Below are positions 15,288 to 22,599 of a stretch of 23,353 bases of DNA, piece after piece. The stretch comes from Baffinella frigidus (taxonomy: Eukaryota; Cryptophyceae; Cryptomonadales; Baffinellaceae). The notes below the pieces were generated by a model. That model made no database searches, had not been told where the DNA came from, and saw only the letters and a list, made by a program, of their open reading frames with translations. The number at the start of each line of letters is the position of its first letter. Position 1 is the first letter of the stretch. Position numbers and translations under genes: made by a program. Location of the stretch: NCBI GenBank assembly GCA_026770585.1, contig MU646513.1:283395-306747 (forward strand). The letters run 5' to 3'.

Positions 15288-18200
15288 AACCGGCGTACGG
15301 GGATCTCCGTGTCCGCATGCGTTCATGGACTGTCGTACATCTCTCATACCTTCCTTTAGAATAGATGTATTGATTAATAGATGTCAAGGCTCGAGGGCCC
15401 ACCATCCCTCTAGAATGGGAGGAAATGCTCTTTGTCGAGACCCGTGATTTTCACACGGCGGACTTCGAAGGGATTTTGAATAACCCCTAAGCGACAAGGC
15501 CTAGGACCTTACGGTAGGCATCCCGTAGGACTATAGGGGGGTTCCTTCGAATAAGGTCACGGAAAGGTGGCCCGATTCGGGCCGACAATCCCTTCGTAGG
15601 CCGCTGTGTGGGTACATGAGGTCGAAAGACCTCGCCGGAATCCGATTCCGTCGACCTCCAGTAAAAATCAGGGTTTTAAAAGGGTGATTTGGACCACGAC
15701 GAAGGTTGGTGGTACGGGGGGAGGCATGTTGCGTGCGATCCGACTGAATAAACAAACGCGTAGCCCAGGTGCCCTCAAATCCTAGTTACTCTACTTTCCC
15801 TTGAAACCCTAAAAGCAGGTGCCCCGAAACCCAAAACCCTAAATTCCCTAAAACCTCAAACCCTAAACCCTAAATCCCCCTCTCACCCAGGCGTGCACGG
15901 ACGCGACGAAATTCCAGAACCCAGAAACCTTGAACACTTGAAACCCTTGAACCCTAAACCCTCAACCTGAAACCATAAACCATAAACCATAAACCATAAA
16001 CCGTAAACCCTGTAAACCTTAACCCTAAACCCTCAACTCCAAACCCCAAACCCCAACCCCCAAACCCCAAACCATACACACACCTCACACCCTAAACTCT
16101 AAATAAATCTCTGAAGCCCTAAACCCTAAACAAACCCTAACCCCCAACCCCTGACCCCAGGCGTTCAAGGAGGCAGCGAAGTTCGCAGCGCACCAGAAGA
16201 AGGCGGCGACGAGCGTGGCGGTGCACCCGAAAAACGAGTCCCTCGTCCTCTCCGCCGACACCTCGGGTACCCCACCCCCCTAACCCCAACCCAGGCTTTG
16301 TTTCCCCTGTTCCGGAACTTCCTTCACTTTAGGAAACTCGTCGTCCCACTTTAGCCAACGCGTCGTAAACCCTAAACCCTAACCCTGAACCCTAACCCTA
16401 AATCGCTACAGGCGCGGCGGTGATCTGCGACCGTGCGACGGGCAAGGCCGCGGTTCCCATCGTGGGCCACAAGGCCTCCATCACACACGCCATCTTCCAC
16501 CCTACCCAGGTCCTCATCCTAACCCCTGCACACCTGACCCTTAATCCCTAAAATCCCTAAATCCTGAACCTCATTCCAACCCCTACCCACCTTACCCTTG
16601 ATCCCTAAAACCCCTAAATCCTGCACCGGGCGCGAGTTAGGGTTCAAGGTTCAGGGTTCAGGATTTCAAGGGCTTGCGTTTAAGGTTCAGGGTTTGCGTT
16701 TTTGATGTTCAGGGTTCATGGTTCAGGGTGTAAAGGCCACAAGCCCTACATCACACACGCCGTCTTCCATCCCACCCAGGTGGAAATCGAGAAGTGATCG
16801 CTAAATGGCCAAAGTGGGTGTTGTTCGGGGCGAGAACGTGTGCGTTACTGAGAGCAACAGCTTCGCACTTTACTGAGCTAAACAGCTCCAATCACTGGGA
16901 GCAACGGCTCCAATTACTGAGAGGAATGGCTCTAATGACGCGACGGCTCCAATTTAATTTCGGAAGAAGACAGAGTCTGTCCCGCTATCTTAGGCTTCCG
17001 ACGCCGAAGATAAGGGTTTATACGCTATTTTAGGCATACAATGATGCTATCTTATGCCTTTTTATGTGCATAAATTCTGGTATGTTCCGAGTTGAAATTA
17101 CTGAAAGAAATGGCTCCAACGGCAGGACGTGATCTTCACGGCCTCGAAGGATTCGACGGTCAAGATGTGGTCCGCGCAGGGGAAGCAGATCCATTCATTC
17201 GGAATGCACAAGGTCTGTCCCACTCTCTTCGAAGAGCTGAAAACATTTTATCTCAGATTTGCGTTGGGCTTGGAGCCATTTCTGAGCTTTACTAACTTTT
17301 TAGGGATTCAAATACCTGGTTTTGTACCAGAAATTCTTTAGATAGACACCTTGCGAAATAGAATCTGTTGTGGTCCGCGCAGGGGACCCACTCATTCGGA
17401 ATGCACACGGTCAGCTCCACGCCAGAGGGCTCGAAACATCCACTTTTGACATCTTTCGGGGGCAATCTCCTGGATACTCAAGTCAACGACGCCAGATCTG
17501 GCGTGGATAAGGCGTCCATTTCCCTCGAGCCCTCGGGCGTGGCTACTTCAGCCGGGGCAATTGAAATGCCACCCGCGCCACTTGAAAAATCGTTTTTTAT
17601 TTTTATTTCAAGGTTCTTGAGAGGTGGGGGGGGGCTAGCGCTGCCTCAATCGGGTTGACTGTCAGACTATCATCAAGTTGATATGCTGGATGTGCGTTAC
17701 AAATATGTCAACTTTGGAGCGGGAAAGAGCCCTGGCGCACCCACTAACTTGGTGAGCCCAGACAGACTGAAAAAGAGCTAGAACAAGGTCCGCTGCTTCA
17801 CCCGCGCCACTTGAAAAACTGTATGCTACATGACCCTTGAATCGACGATTTGCGGGTGAAGCTGAATTCGCACGCTCCAGTCCCAACCCCTGAAGCCTTT
17901 GCCCCACAACAGGGGGAGGTGTCCGGGGTGTCGGTGCACGCAACAGGCGACTACATTGTCTCGACGTCCACGGACAAGAGCTGGGCCTTCTGCGATATCG
18001 AGCAGGGCAAATGCCTCCAGCTAGTCCAGGTCAAGCTCCCACGAATTTAGACTATCACCCAGGGCAAAGGACTCCAGCTAGGTCAGGTGCGGCCACCACC
18101 ACTTGAGGCTGGGAGAAGGGACTATTTTTGAACCCTGCTGGACCCTGCTGGCACATGCCTGCAGCTTGTCCAGGTGCGACTTAGGGTTGAGAGTTGTGTG

Positions 18201-21132
18201 GGTGTAGAGGTGCAGGGTTTATGGTTGACACTTTATTGGTCCGAGAGGGCGATATCGCCTTCTCGGACCAAATGCCTGCAGCTACTCCAGGTGAAGCTCC
18301 CACGGATTTCGACGGAACACTCCGTGATTTAATGGCGGTTGAGGATACGTGGTTGGCTACAGTAGGGACCACGGTAGGCCGTAGGGCACATGCCTCCAGC
18401 TAGTCCAGGTGCGACTTTTGCGTTTGGGGTTGAGAGGTGTTGGGTTGAGAGGTGCAGGGTTTAGGAGTTTGTGATTTACACTTTGCAGTTGGTCCGAGAA
18501 GGCGACATCGCGCAGGGCAAATGCCCGCAGGTAGTCCTCCAGGACCACGGTAGGCCGTAGGGCACACGCCTCCAGCTAGCCCAGGTACGGCTCCCGCCCC
18601 ACGACTTGCTCGCAAAACTCGTCGATCCGATGCCAGTTTTCGGTACGGGATTGGCCACGGTCCACACAGAGAGAGGGCTACCAAGGGGGTTTCGGCCCAA
18701 ATCGGGCCACCTTTCCGTTGCCTTATCCGTAGAACACCCCCCACGTCCCCACGGGTTGCCTACCGTAGGGTCCTAGGTCTTATCGCTTATGGGTTATTCA
18801 AAATCCCTTCGAAGTGCGCTGTGTGGGGCTACGGTGGGCCGGGACACCCCTGCAAGAGAAAGTCAACACCTCTGCGCCAGAAAGTTGGCACCTCCCTCGT
18901 GTGTTTCACAGGGGGACATTTCTGCAGGGCTCAGCGCCTCAATGGAGCACACACAGTCATCACCTCTGCGCCAGAAAGTTGACAGCTTGTGTCTGGCTTT
19001 CACAGGGGGGCATCAGCGGAGGGTTCTCGGCGTGGACGGTGCACCCAACGTCAGCAGAAAGCTGAAAGAGAAATGTCTGCCTTTCACAGGGGGACATTTC
19101 TGGCGAGTTCTCGGCTTCTTCGGCGGAGTGTTGACAGCTCGTGAAAGAAGCTCGTGTGTTTCACAGTGGGGACGCCTGCCATGCTGAAAATGTTGTGATG
19201 TTTGCAGGGGGACATCAGCGGAGGGTTCAGCGCCTCGATGGTGCACCCCGACGGGCTGATCCTCGGGAGCGGGACCACGGACGGCATGGTGCGCATCTGG
19301 GACATCAAGTCCCAGCAGGTGCGCCACACCCAACCCGCGAACCCTTCTATTTTTCGAACCCTATACCCTTTAGGGTGCGCACCCTAAACCCTTTGGTGCG
19401 ACCCCGAAACCCGAAACCCTAAACCTGAAACCTGAAACCTGAAACCTGAAACCCTAAACCCTAAACCCTAAGCCCTAAACCCTAAACCCTAAACCCTGAA
19501 CCCTGAACCCCAGACAGTAAAACCTAACCCAAAACAGACAGTGACCCCTTACCCAGAACAGAGTAAACCCAAACAAAATCAACAAAATCAAAAAAGAAAG
19601 TAAACGCCACGCCCAAAGTAAATCCCCACACCTGAAAAACAGAAGGTGGTGTCGTTGACGGGGCACGGCGGGGCGATCAGCTTCGCTCTGCTTCAAACTC
19701 TCAACTCCAAACCTCAAACCCCAAACCCTGATCACCCCGCGCCCCAAAATCAGACCCTGCACCCCAACCCCAGAAATCAAAAACGTGAACCCTAAATCAA
19801 AACGTGAATCCAAGAAACCCTCAAAGATGACAACGTGAATCGAAGAAACCCTGAAACAGAACGTGGTGTCGTTCACGGGGCACGGCAGGGCGATCGGCTC
19901 GCTCTGCTTCTCTGAGAACAAACCCCACGATCAGACACGAAACCCTAACCCGAAACAGAGAGTAAAACCTAACCCAAAACAGAGAGTAACCCCTAACCCA
20001 AAACATAGAGTAACCCCTAACCCGAAACAGGGCAAACCCAAACAAAACCAAAAGCGTTTCCTTGCTGTTTTGGGGTTTGGGCGTAGCGTTTAGGGTTTAG
20101 GTTTACTAAACCCTACACCCTGAAACAGAACGTGGTGTCGTTCACGGGGCACGGCGGGGCGATCGGCTCGCTCTGCTTCTCAGAGAATGGCTACTACTGC
20201 GCGACCACCTCCTCGGACGGCTGCAAGGTCAAAACCCTAGACCCGAGATAGCATAATCCACCCTTAAGATAGCATACTCCACCCTTACGGTAGCATACTC
20301 CACCCTTACGGTAGCACGATCGGCTCGCTCTGCTTCTCGGAGAATGGCTACTACTGCGCGACCAGAGAGATTGATAATTTATTGCCAAACAACCAGCGTC
20401 AGCGCCGCACATGCTACGCATTGTGCCACTTACTGTACCCCGTGTCGGCCGCTCATACGAGCATTTTCCGGATGGATTCCAACTCCACCTCCTACCAACT
20501 ACTGCGCGACCACCTCCTCGGATGGCTGCAAGGTCTGACTCTTAAACCCTAGACCCTGTACCGCACACCCTACAACCTAAAACCTAGGGTATAGGGGTAT
20601 AGGGGTCAGGGTATAGGGGCCAGACCCTGAACCCTGCGTGACCACCTCCGACGGCTGATCATCCTCTGTCTTTGTTATTACCCTAGCCTTTTGAAAGGTG
20701 ATCAACTACCTCTACCTACTACTGCTTGCTTCCGAGGGCGGGCGTGGCTCCCTGCCTAGATCCCTGAACCCTCAATCATAGACCATAGACCTTAGACCAT
20801 AGACCATAGAACCTAGACGATGTTCCCTATACCTGACCCCTGCACCCTCATGAAGGGTCAGATCCCAGACCTTGCAGATCCCAGATCTTGGGCTGAACCC
20901 TCAACCATGAACCCTTTACCCTGTACCCTCAAGCCAAACCCTGCGGCCTTAACCTAAAACTAAACCCCGAAAACTGTAACCCTAAACCCTACCCCCTGAA
21001 CACCGAACACCAAACACCAAACACCAAACACCAAACACCAAACCCAAAACCCAAAACCCAAAACCCAATCCCCAAACCCCAAACCAGGTGTGGGATCTGC
21101 GCAAGGTCGCGAAGCAGGGCGCCAACGCACAG
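13309..21132 (+). CDS. PRP19: PRP19 pre-mRNA-processing factor 19 (U-box E3 ubiquitin ligase, WD40), 3' end beyond window
   Basis: Nuclear E3 ubiquitin ligase that scaffolds the Prp19/NineTeen complex and activates the spliceosome. I joined exons 13309-13480, 13646-13770, 14230-14490, 16161-16266, 16412-16509, 17126-17212, 17913-18029, 19208-19318, 20129-20227 and 21088-21132. They total 1221 nt and give 407 residues with no stop. Residues 1-~65 are the U-box ([22 protein letters not shown]). Then come the conserved [12 protein letters not shown]...FQTEWD linker and the coiled-coil signature [14 protein letters not shown] (~105-125). From ~187 on are WD40 blades, including [39 protein letters not shown]. 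The start fits the family, whose proteins begin with a short M-x-C-x-I-S-like segment directly before the U-box. Family members are ~500-525 aa, so the last ~90-100 residues are missing. Residues such as [13 protein letters not shown] look plant-like. Identification is very secure; individual junctions are inferred from frame and AG/GT. Confidence 0.95.
13646..13770 (+). CDS. PRP19: PRP19 exon 2 (linker and start of coiled coil)
   Basis: Acceptor cgcag ends at 13645. The first two bases complete an Ala codon with exon 1. It encodes [26 protein letters not shown] and HMLRKELEQ. The donor is gtgcgg at 13771, phase 0. Confidence 0.9.
14025..14145. repeat. Three-copy minisatellite in PRP19 intron 2
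   Basis: cccgcccggattagtcgcc, ccctgcacggatcagtcaac and ccctgcccggaccagtcacc, spaced ~40-55 bp. The other parts of intron 2 (13771-14229) show nothing recognisable. Confidence 0.55.
14230..14490 (+). CDS. PRP19: PRP19 exon 3 (coiled coil and linker), probable GC donor
   Basis: Acceptor ttcgcag ends at 14229. It encodes [20 protein letters not shown], then an Ala-rich acidic linker, then [20 protein letters not shown], the conserved patch preceding the WD40 domain. The exon probably ends at ...GEAAIQ with the donor CAG|GCGAGT, a strong GC-AG type. No better GT lies nearby in frame before the stop at 14551. Confidence 0.88.
14743..14940. repeat. Telomere-like repeats, both orientations
   Basis: 14743-14815 is CCCTAAA/CCCTCAA (sense-strand C-rich). 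14880-14935 is TTTAGGG (opposite). Confidence 0.75.
15183..15284. repeat. (AAAT)n then (TA)n microsatellite
   Basis: A short aaataaat run leads into about 42 perfect TA units. On either strand it yields a meaningless Tyr-Ile ORF. Confidence 0.95.
15453..15609. mobile_element. MITE family C, copy 3
   Basis: Termini CACACGGCGGACTTCGAAGG / CCCTTCGTAGGCCGCTGTGT. Same interior as 5004-5161. It lies in PRP19 intron 3. Confidence 0.8.
15784..16157. repeat. Telomere-like CCCTAAA repeats before PRP19 exon 4
   Basis: Degenerate ccctaaa, ccataaa and ccccaaa repeats on the sense strand, running directly into the exon 4 acceptor. They act as the C-rich tract of that acceptor. They are interrupted at 15891-15917 by an exon 4 edge copy. 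Confidence 0.85.
15891..15917 (+). pseudogene. 5'-edge copy of PRP19 exon 4
   Basis: cacccag|GCGTGCACGGACGCGACGAA then ATTCCAG resembles the true ccccag|GCGTTCAAGGAGGCAGCGAA then GTTCGCAG. It lies 270 bp upstream of the exon. Confidence 0.7.
16161..16266 (+). CDS. PRP19: PRP19 exon 4 (first WD40 blade)
   Basis: Acceptor gaccccag ends at 16160. It encodes [20 protein letters not shown], then [15 protein letters not shown] and one base of a Gly codon. The donor is gtaccc. It follows exon 3 in phase 0, and the D-x-S end of a blade is complete with exon 5. Confidence 0.9.
16412..16509 (+). CDS. PRP19: PRP19 exon 5 (WD40)
   Basis: Acceptor gctacag ends at 16411. It encodes [20 protein letters not shown] and [12 protein letters not shown]. 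The GH...FHP pattern is a WD40 blade start. The donor is gtcctc at 16510, phase 0. The intron to exon 4 is only 145 bp and carries no echo copies. Confidence 0.9.
16510..16734. repeat. Telomere-like degenerate repeats, mixed orientation
   Basis: cctaacccctgcacacctgacccttaatcc-type text to 16625, containing a ~60-bp imperfect duplication (16545-16625 repeats 16512-16565). Then ttagggttcaaggttcaggg in the opposite orientation. Confidence 0.65.
16735..16779 (+). pseudogene. 3'-edge copy of PRP19 exon 5
   Basis: Reads [15 protein letters not shown] plus GT, against [15 protein letters not shown]|gtcctc in exon 5. It lies downstream of exon 5 and has a usable donor (gtggaa). Confidence 0.85.
16844..17125. 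repeat. ctgagagcaacggctccaa minisatellite leading to the exon 6 acceptor
   Basis: At least five ~25-bp units (16844, 16873, 16899, 16916, 16940) are variants of actgagag.aa.ggctccaa. The last copy (17099-17122, actgaaagaaatggctccaa) is the acceptor region of exon 6 itself. A second repeat, gctatcttaggc (16983, 17022, 17045), lies between. Confidence 0.7.
17126..17212 (+). CDS. PRP19: PRP19 exon 6 (WD40)
   Basis: Acceptor acggcag ends at 17125. It encodes [20 protein letters not shown] and [18 protein letters not shown]...MW is the typical D-x-[VI]-x-[IVM]-W end of a WD40 blade. The donor is gtctgt at 17213, phase 0. Confidence 0.92.
17370..17409 (+). pseudogene. 3'-edge copy of PRP19 exon 6
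   Basis: Reads [13 protein letters not shown] then gtcagc, against [15 protein letters not shown]|gtctgt. It has a two-codon deletion and is otherwise near-identical. It lies downstream of exon 6, next to a family E MITE. Confidence 0.85.
17416..17543. mobile_element. MITE family E, copy 4
   Basis: CCACGCCAGAGGGCTCGAAA to TCGAGCCCTCGGGCGTGG, with GCCAGATCTGGC in the middle. It lies in PRP19 intron 6, right after the exon 6 echo. Confidence 0.82.
17636..17780. mobile_element. Inverted-repeat element family F, copy 3
   Basis: TAGCGCTGCCTCAATCGGGT to GACTGAAAAAGAGCTA. It shares ATCAAGTTGATATGCT and GTGAGCCCAGACAGACTG with the copies at 8487 and 12340. Confidence 0.6.
17913..18029 (+). CDS. PRP19: PRP19 exon 7 (WD40)
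   Basis: Acceptor cacaacag ends at 17912. It encodes [20 protein letters not shown], then [26 protein letters not shown] and SWAF.DI..G are conserved in this blade of PRP19. The donor is gtcaag at 18030, phase 0. Confidence 0.93.
18059..18584 (+). pseudogene. Six 3'-edge copies of PRP19 exon 7
   Basis: Copies end at 18086, 18173, 18290, 18408, 18542 and 18584. All are variants of gggcaaatgcctccagctag then tccag, most followed by gtgcgac, gtgaag or gtacgg. The copies at 18250-18290 and 18503-18542 start further inside the exon (gatatcg.., gcgacatcgcgcag). The 18290 copy also carries ~20 bp of following intron (gtgaagctcccacg.attt). Confidence 0.85.
18664..18824. mobile_element. MITE family C, copy 4
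   Basis: Reverse-oriented copy ending ATCCCTTCGAAGTGCGCTGT. It lies in PRP19 intron 7, between the exon 7 echoes and the exon 8 echoes. Confidence 0.78.
18912..19175 (+). pseudogene. Three or four 5'-edge copies of PRP19 exon 8
   Basis: After a cacag acceptor, 18912-18952 reads [14 protein letters not shown], 19006-19049 [15 protein letters not shown] and 19090-19120 [10 protein letters not shown]. 19168-19182 is a weak fourth. The intron-side flank (ctctgcgccagaaagttg, then tttcacag) is copied too. All are upstream of the real exon (19208). Confidence 0.88.
19208..19318 (+). CDS. PRP19: PRP19 exon 8 (WD40)
   Basis: Acceptor gtttgcag ends at 19207. It encodes [20 protein letters not shown], then [17 protein letters not shown]. 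The HPDGLI.G.G block is diagnostic of PRP19. The donor is gtgcgc at 19319, phase 0. Confidence 0.93.
19370..19620. repeat. Telomere-like CCCTAAA repeats, PRP19 intron 8
   Basis: ccctaaa and cctgaaa tandem repeats on the sense strand to about 19520. After that comes a related gacagtaa.cc.aaccca repeat that also reappears at 19955-20040. Confidence 0.8.
19643..19920 (+). pseudogene. Two 5'-edge copies of PRP19 exon 9
   Basis: 19643-19694 reads [12 protein letters not shown] after aaacag, with an indel later. 19860-19920 reads [20 protein letters not shown] after gaaacag, nearly perfect for 60 bp before diverging. Both are upstream of the real exon at 20129. Confidence 0.9.
19955..20110. repeat. 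gagagtaaaacctaacccaaaaca tandem repeat
   Basis: Four ~24-27-bp units (19956, 19983, 20008, 20028) of agagtaa.ccctaaccc.aaac. They are followed by a short inverted telomere-like segment (20073-20105). Confidence 0.7.
20129..20227 (+). CDS. PRP19: PRP19 exon 9 (WD40)
   Basis: Acceptor gaaacag ends at 20128. It encodes [20 protein letters not shown], then [21 protein letters not shown]...D is the PRP19 signature. The donor is gtcaaa at 20228, phase 0. This is the only full-length version among at least five related copies. Confidence 0.93.
20247..20317. repeat. ~21-bp minisatellite, 3 units
   Basis: Three units of gatagcatactccaccctta (variants gtagcat...cg), just after exon 9 and before its first 3' copy. 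Confidence 0.8.
20317..20657 (+). pseudogene. Three 3'-edge copies of PRP19 exon 9
   Basis: 20317-20365 reads [16 protein letters not shown] (interior of the exon). 20497-20532 reads [11 protein letters not shown] plus the donor gtctga. 20638-20657 is a short scrap, tgaccacctccgacggctga. All lie downstream of the exon. Confidence 0.85.
20760..21086. repeat. Telomere-like and accaaac repeats before PRP19 exon 10
   Basis: agaccata repeats near 20778-20815 and ccctgaacc/ccctcaacc variants. Then caccaaacaccaaa and aaacccaa arrays (21001-21085) run into the acceptor. Confidence 0.8.
21088..21132 (+). CDS. PRP19: PRP19 exon 10 (WD40 blade end)
   Basis: Acceptor aaaccag ends at 21087. It encodes [15 protein letters not shown], continuing SDGCK from exon 9 to give the canonical KVWDLRK. 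The donor is gttgtg at 21133. No convincing next exon is visible in the remaining 2.2 kb. Confidence 0.88.
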
Positions 21133-21331
21133 GTTGTGAGCCCCTCTCATACGTATATTGGGATGTATATGGGGAAATGCCGTGGGCGGCGTTGGTGCCG
21201 GCGACCGTTGAAGGTGCAGGGTGCATGGTCCGCTGACGAGCAAAGCGGGGACAACTTGGAACGTTAAAAGTCATGTTACCTGAAAGCCAAGGTCGCATAT
21301 CGATCGACCTTGACTGTCTTGCACGTGCCAG

Positions 21332-21471
21332 CGGTATGGGTGAAAATGCCACAAGAAATCAGTGGCAAAAACTGGTGTATGCCCGAATAAAGTGTTTAGG
21401 GTGTAGGGTTGATGATGTACGGTCGAAAATTCCACAAGAAATCCGTGGCAAAAACGCCCATTTGTGTATGG
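21332..21471. repeat. ~50-bp direct repeat pair
   Basis: gtatgggtgaaaatgccaca then agaaatcagtggcaaaaac (21334-21372) and gtacggtcgaaaattccaca then agaaatccgtggcaaaaac (21418-21456), each followed by a tgtgtatg-like tail. They lie in PRP19 intron 10. Confidence 0.75.
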
Positions 21472-21504
21472 CACGGAGGGTGGTGGGCGCTGCAGGAGTG
21501 AGCA

Positions 21505-21627
21505 TACAGGGGTACCTCGCTCATAAGAAACCGCCCCCTCCTCTAGGACCCTACAGTAGGCCTGTGCCTAGAGCCCTATGGTGGCCCTCGGGGGGAGGCA
21601 GTTTCTTATGAGCGAGGTACCCCTGTA
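21505..21627. mobile_element. MITE family A, copy 7
   Basis: Near-canonical copy (TACAGGGGTACCTCGCTCAT / ATGAGCGAGGTACCCCTGTA). It lies 10 bp before an exon 10 edge copy in the last visible PRP19 intron. Confidence 0.82.
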
Positions 21628-21636
21628 GGCTTCAAA

Positions 21637-21671
21637 CGCGCAAGGTCGCGAAGCAAGGCGCCAACGCATAG
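21637..21671 (+). pseudogene. 3'-edge copy of PRP19 exon 10
   Basis: cgcaaggtcgcgaagcaagg then cgccaacgcatag|gttgtgagcccc, versus the true ...gccaacgcacag|gttgtgagcccc. The last codon became TAG. The copy extends 12 bp into the intron and lies downstream of exon 10. Confidence 0.9.
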
Positions 21672-21859
21672 GTTGTGAGCCCCGTCAATAATGCCTTGAG
21701 GGTTCAAGTCGAGGGATTAGGGCTCAGGATTTGAAAGTTTTAAAAAACAGGAGAAAACAGTAGCAAGAACACCCAGTTGTGTAGTGCTCGAAGGCGAGGG
21801 TTGAGGGTTGAGGGTGGGCAATTTCGCCATGCAGGGTTCAGGAGAGTGAAGGGCACAGG

Positions 21860-22000
21860 AGGAACCCTCAACCCTAAACCCTAAACCCCAAACCCTAAAC
21901 CCTAAACCCTAAACCCGAAACCCTGAACCCTAAACCCTAAACCTAAAACCTAAAACCTAAACCCTAAACCTTAAACCTAAACCCTAAACCCTAAACGAGG
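21860..22000. repeat. CCCTAAA telomere-like array
   Basis: Good tandem ccctaaa with ccccaaa and cctaaaac variants on the PRP19 sense strand. Confidence 0.88.
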
Positions 22001-22086
22001 AGTGAGCATAGGCTAGACCTTTGACTTTCGGGTTCACTAAGCTGCAACTTAGTTTGGGTCAGACTGACGCAGGGCGCCCGTGCACA

Positions 22087-22238
22087 CTTATCTCAGAAAA
22101 CGAGTTCTAAAACTCGTTTTCTCAAGTCAATTCCCCTATAAATTTGTCAACTTATGCGGAGAGTAAAGAATAAGTTGACGAATTTGTAGGGGGATTGACT
22201 TAAGAAAACGAGTTTTAGAACTCGTTTTCTGAGATAAG
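22087..22238. mobile_element. Near-perfect 152-bp palindromic element
   Basis: CTTATCTCAGAAAACGAGTT at the left and its reverse complement at the right. The arms extend inward (CAAGTCAATTCCCCTATAAA.. / ..CTACAAATTCGTCAA) to a short loop near 22155-22172. Each terminal arm carries a further small hairpin (AAAACGAGTTCTAAAACTCG). Confidence 0.85.
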
Positions 22239-22242
22239 ACCT

Positions 22243-22579
22243 GATGAAACCTGACTTCCTGCGTCTGGGAAATCACCTGGGAAAACCACTGACACAGTCG
22301 ACATGGAGCGATCCCGGGAAATGTTGGCCGCTTTTCCGTTTGCTGATTTCCGGGTTTGCCGGTTTTACTAGTCCCTGTGTTGTTTTGAAGCCGTGCCAGG
22401 AACAGGATGATCACAGGATTAGTACCAGGCGCGTCCATTTTACATTTGTAAAATGGACTTGTAAAACGGGCAAACTGGCAAACCGGCAACCCGAAAAGCG
22501 GCCAACATTTACCGGAGTCGCTCTACCAGATGATTTTATGAGACTCGGCAGGAACAGCTCGCACCTGCAGGTTTCATCC
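22243..22579. mobile_element. 337-bp inverted-repeat element with ~70-bp arms
   Basis: Ends GATGAAACCTG / CAGGTTTCATC. Strong inner arms pair CCGGGAAATGTTGGCCGCTT (22314) with its complement at 22496-22517, and TTTGCCGGTTTTAC with GTAAAACGGGCAAA. A central ATTTTACATTTGTAAAAT hairpin is present. The ORFs inside are by-products of the arms. It begins 4 bp after the preceding palindrome. Confidence 0.75.
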
Positions 22580-22599
22580 GGGATCATCATTTAATCAAA

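Noticed and set aside
15071-15289. Minus-strand ORF of alternating Tyr-Ile
   Set aside because: Translation of the (TA)n microsatellite.
18912-19120. Exon 8 copies read as a tandem family of real WD40 exons
   Set aside because: Each copy stops within 30-45 bases, lacks the blade end and has no donor in frame. Only 19208-19318 is complete and continues to exon 9.
20247-20317. CRISPR-like short repeat array
   Set aside because: Three head-to-tail ~21-bp units with no spacers in a eukaryotic intron. It is a minisatellite.
22136-22594. 116-117-residue ORFs on both strands
   Set aside because: Both lie inside long inverted-repeat elements and mirror each other. There is no domain.
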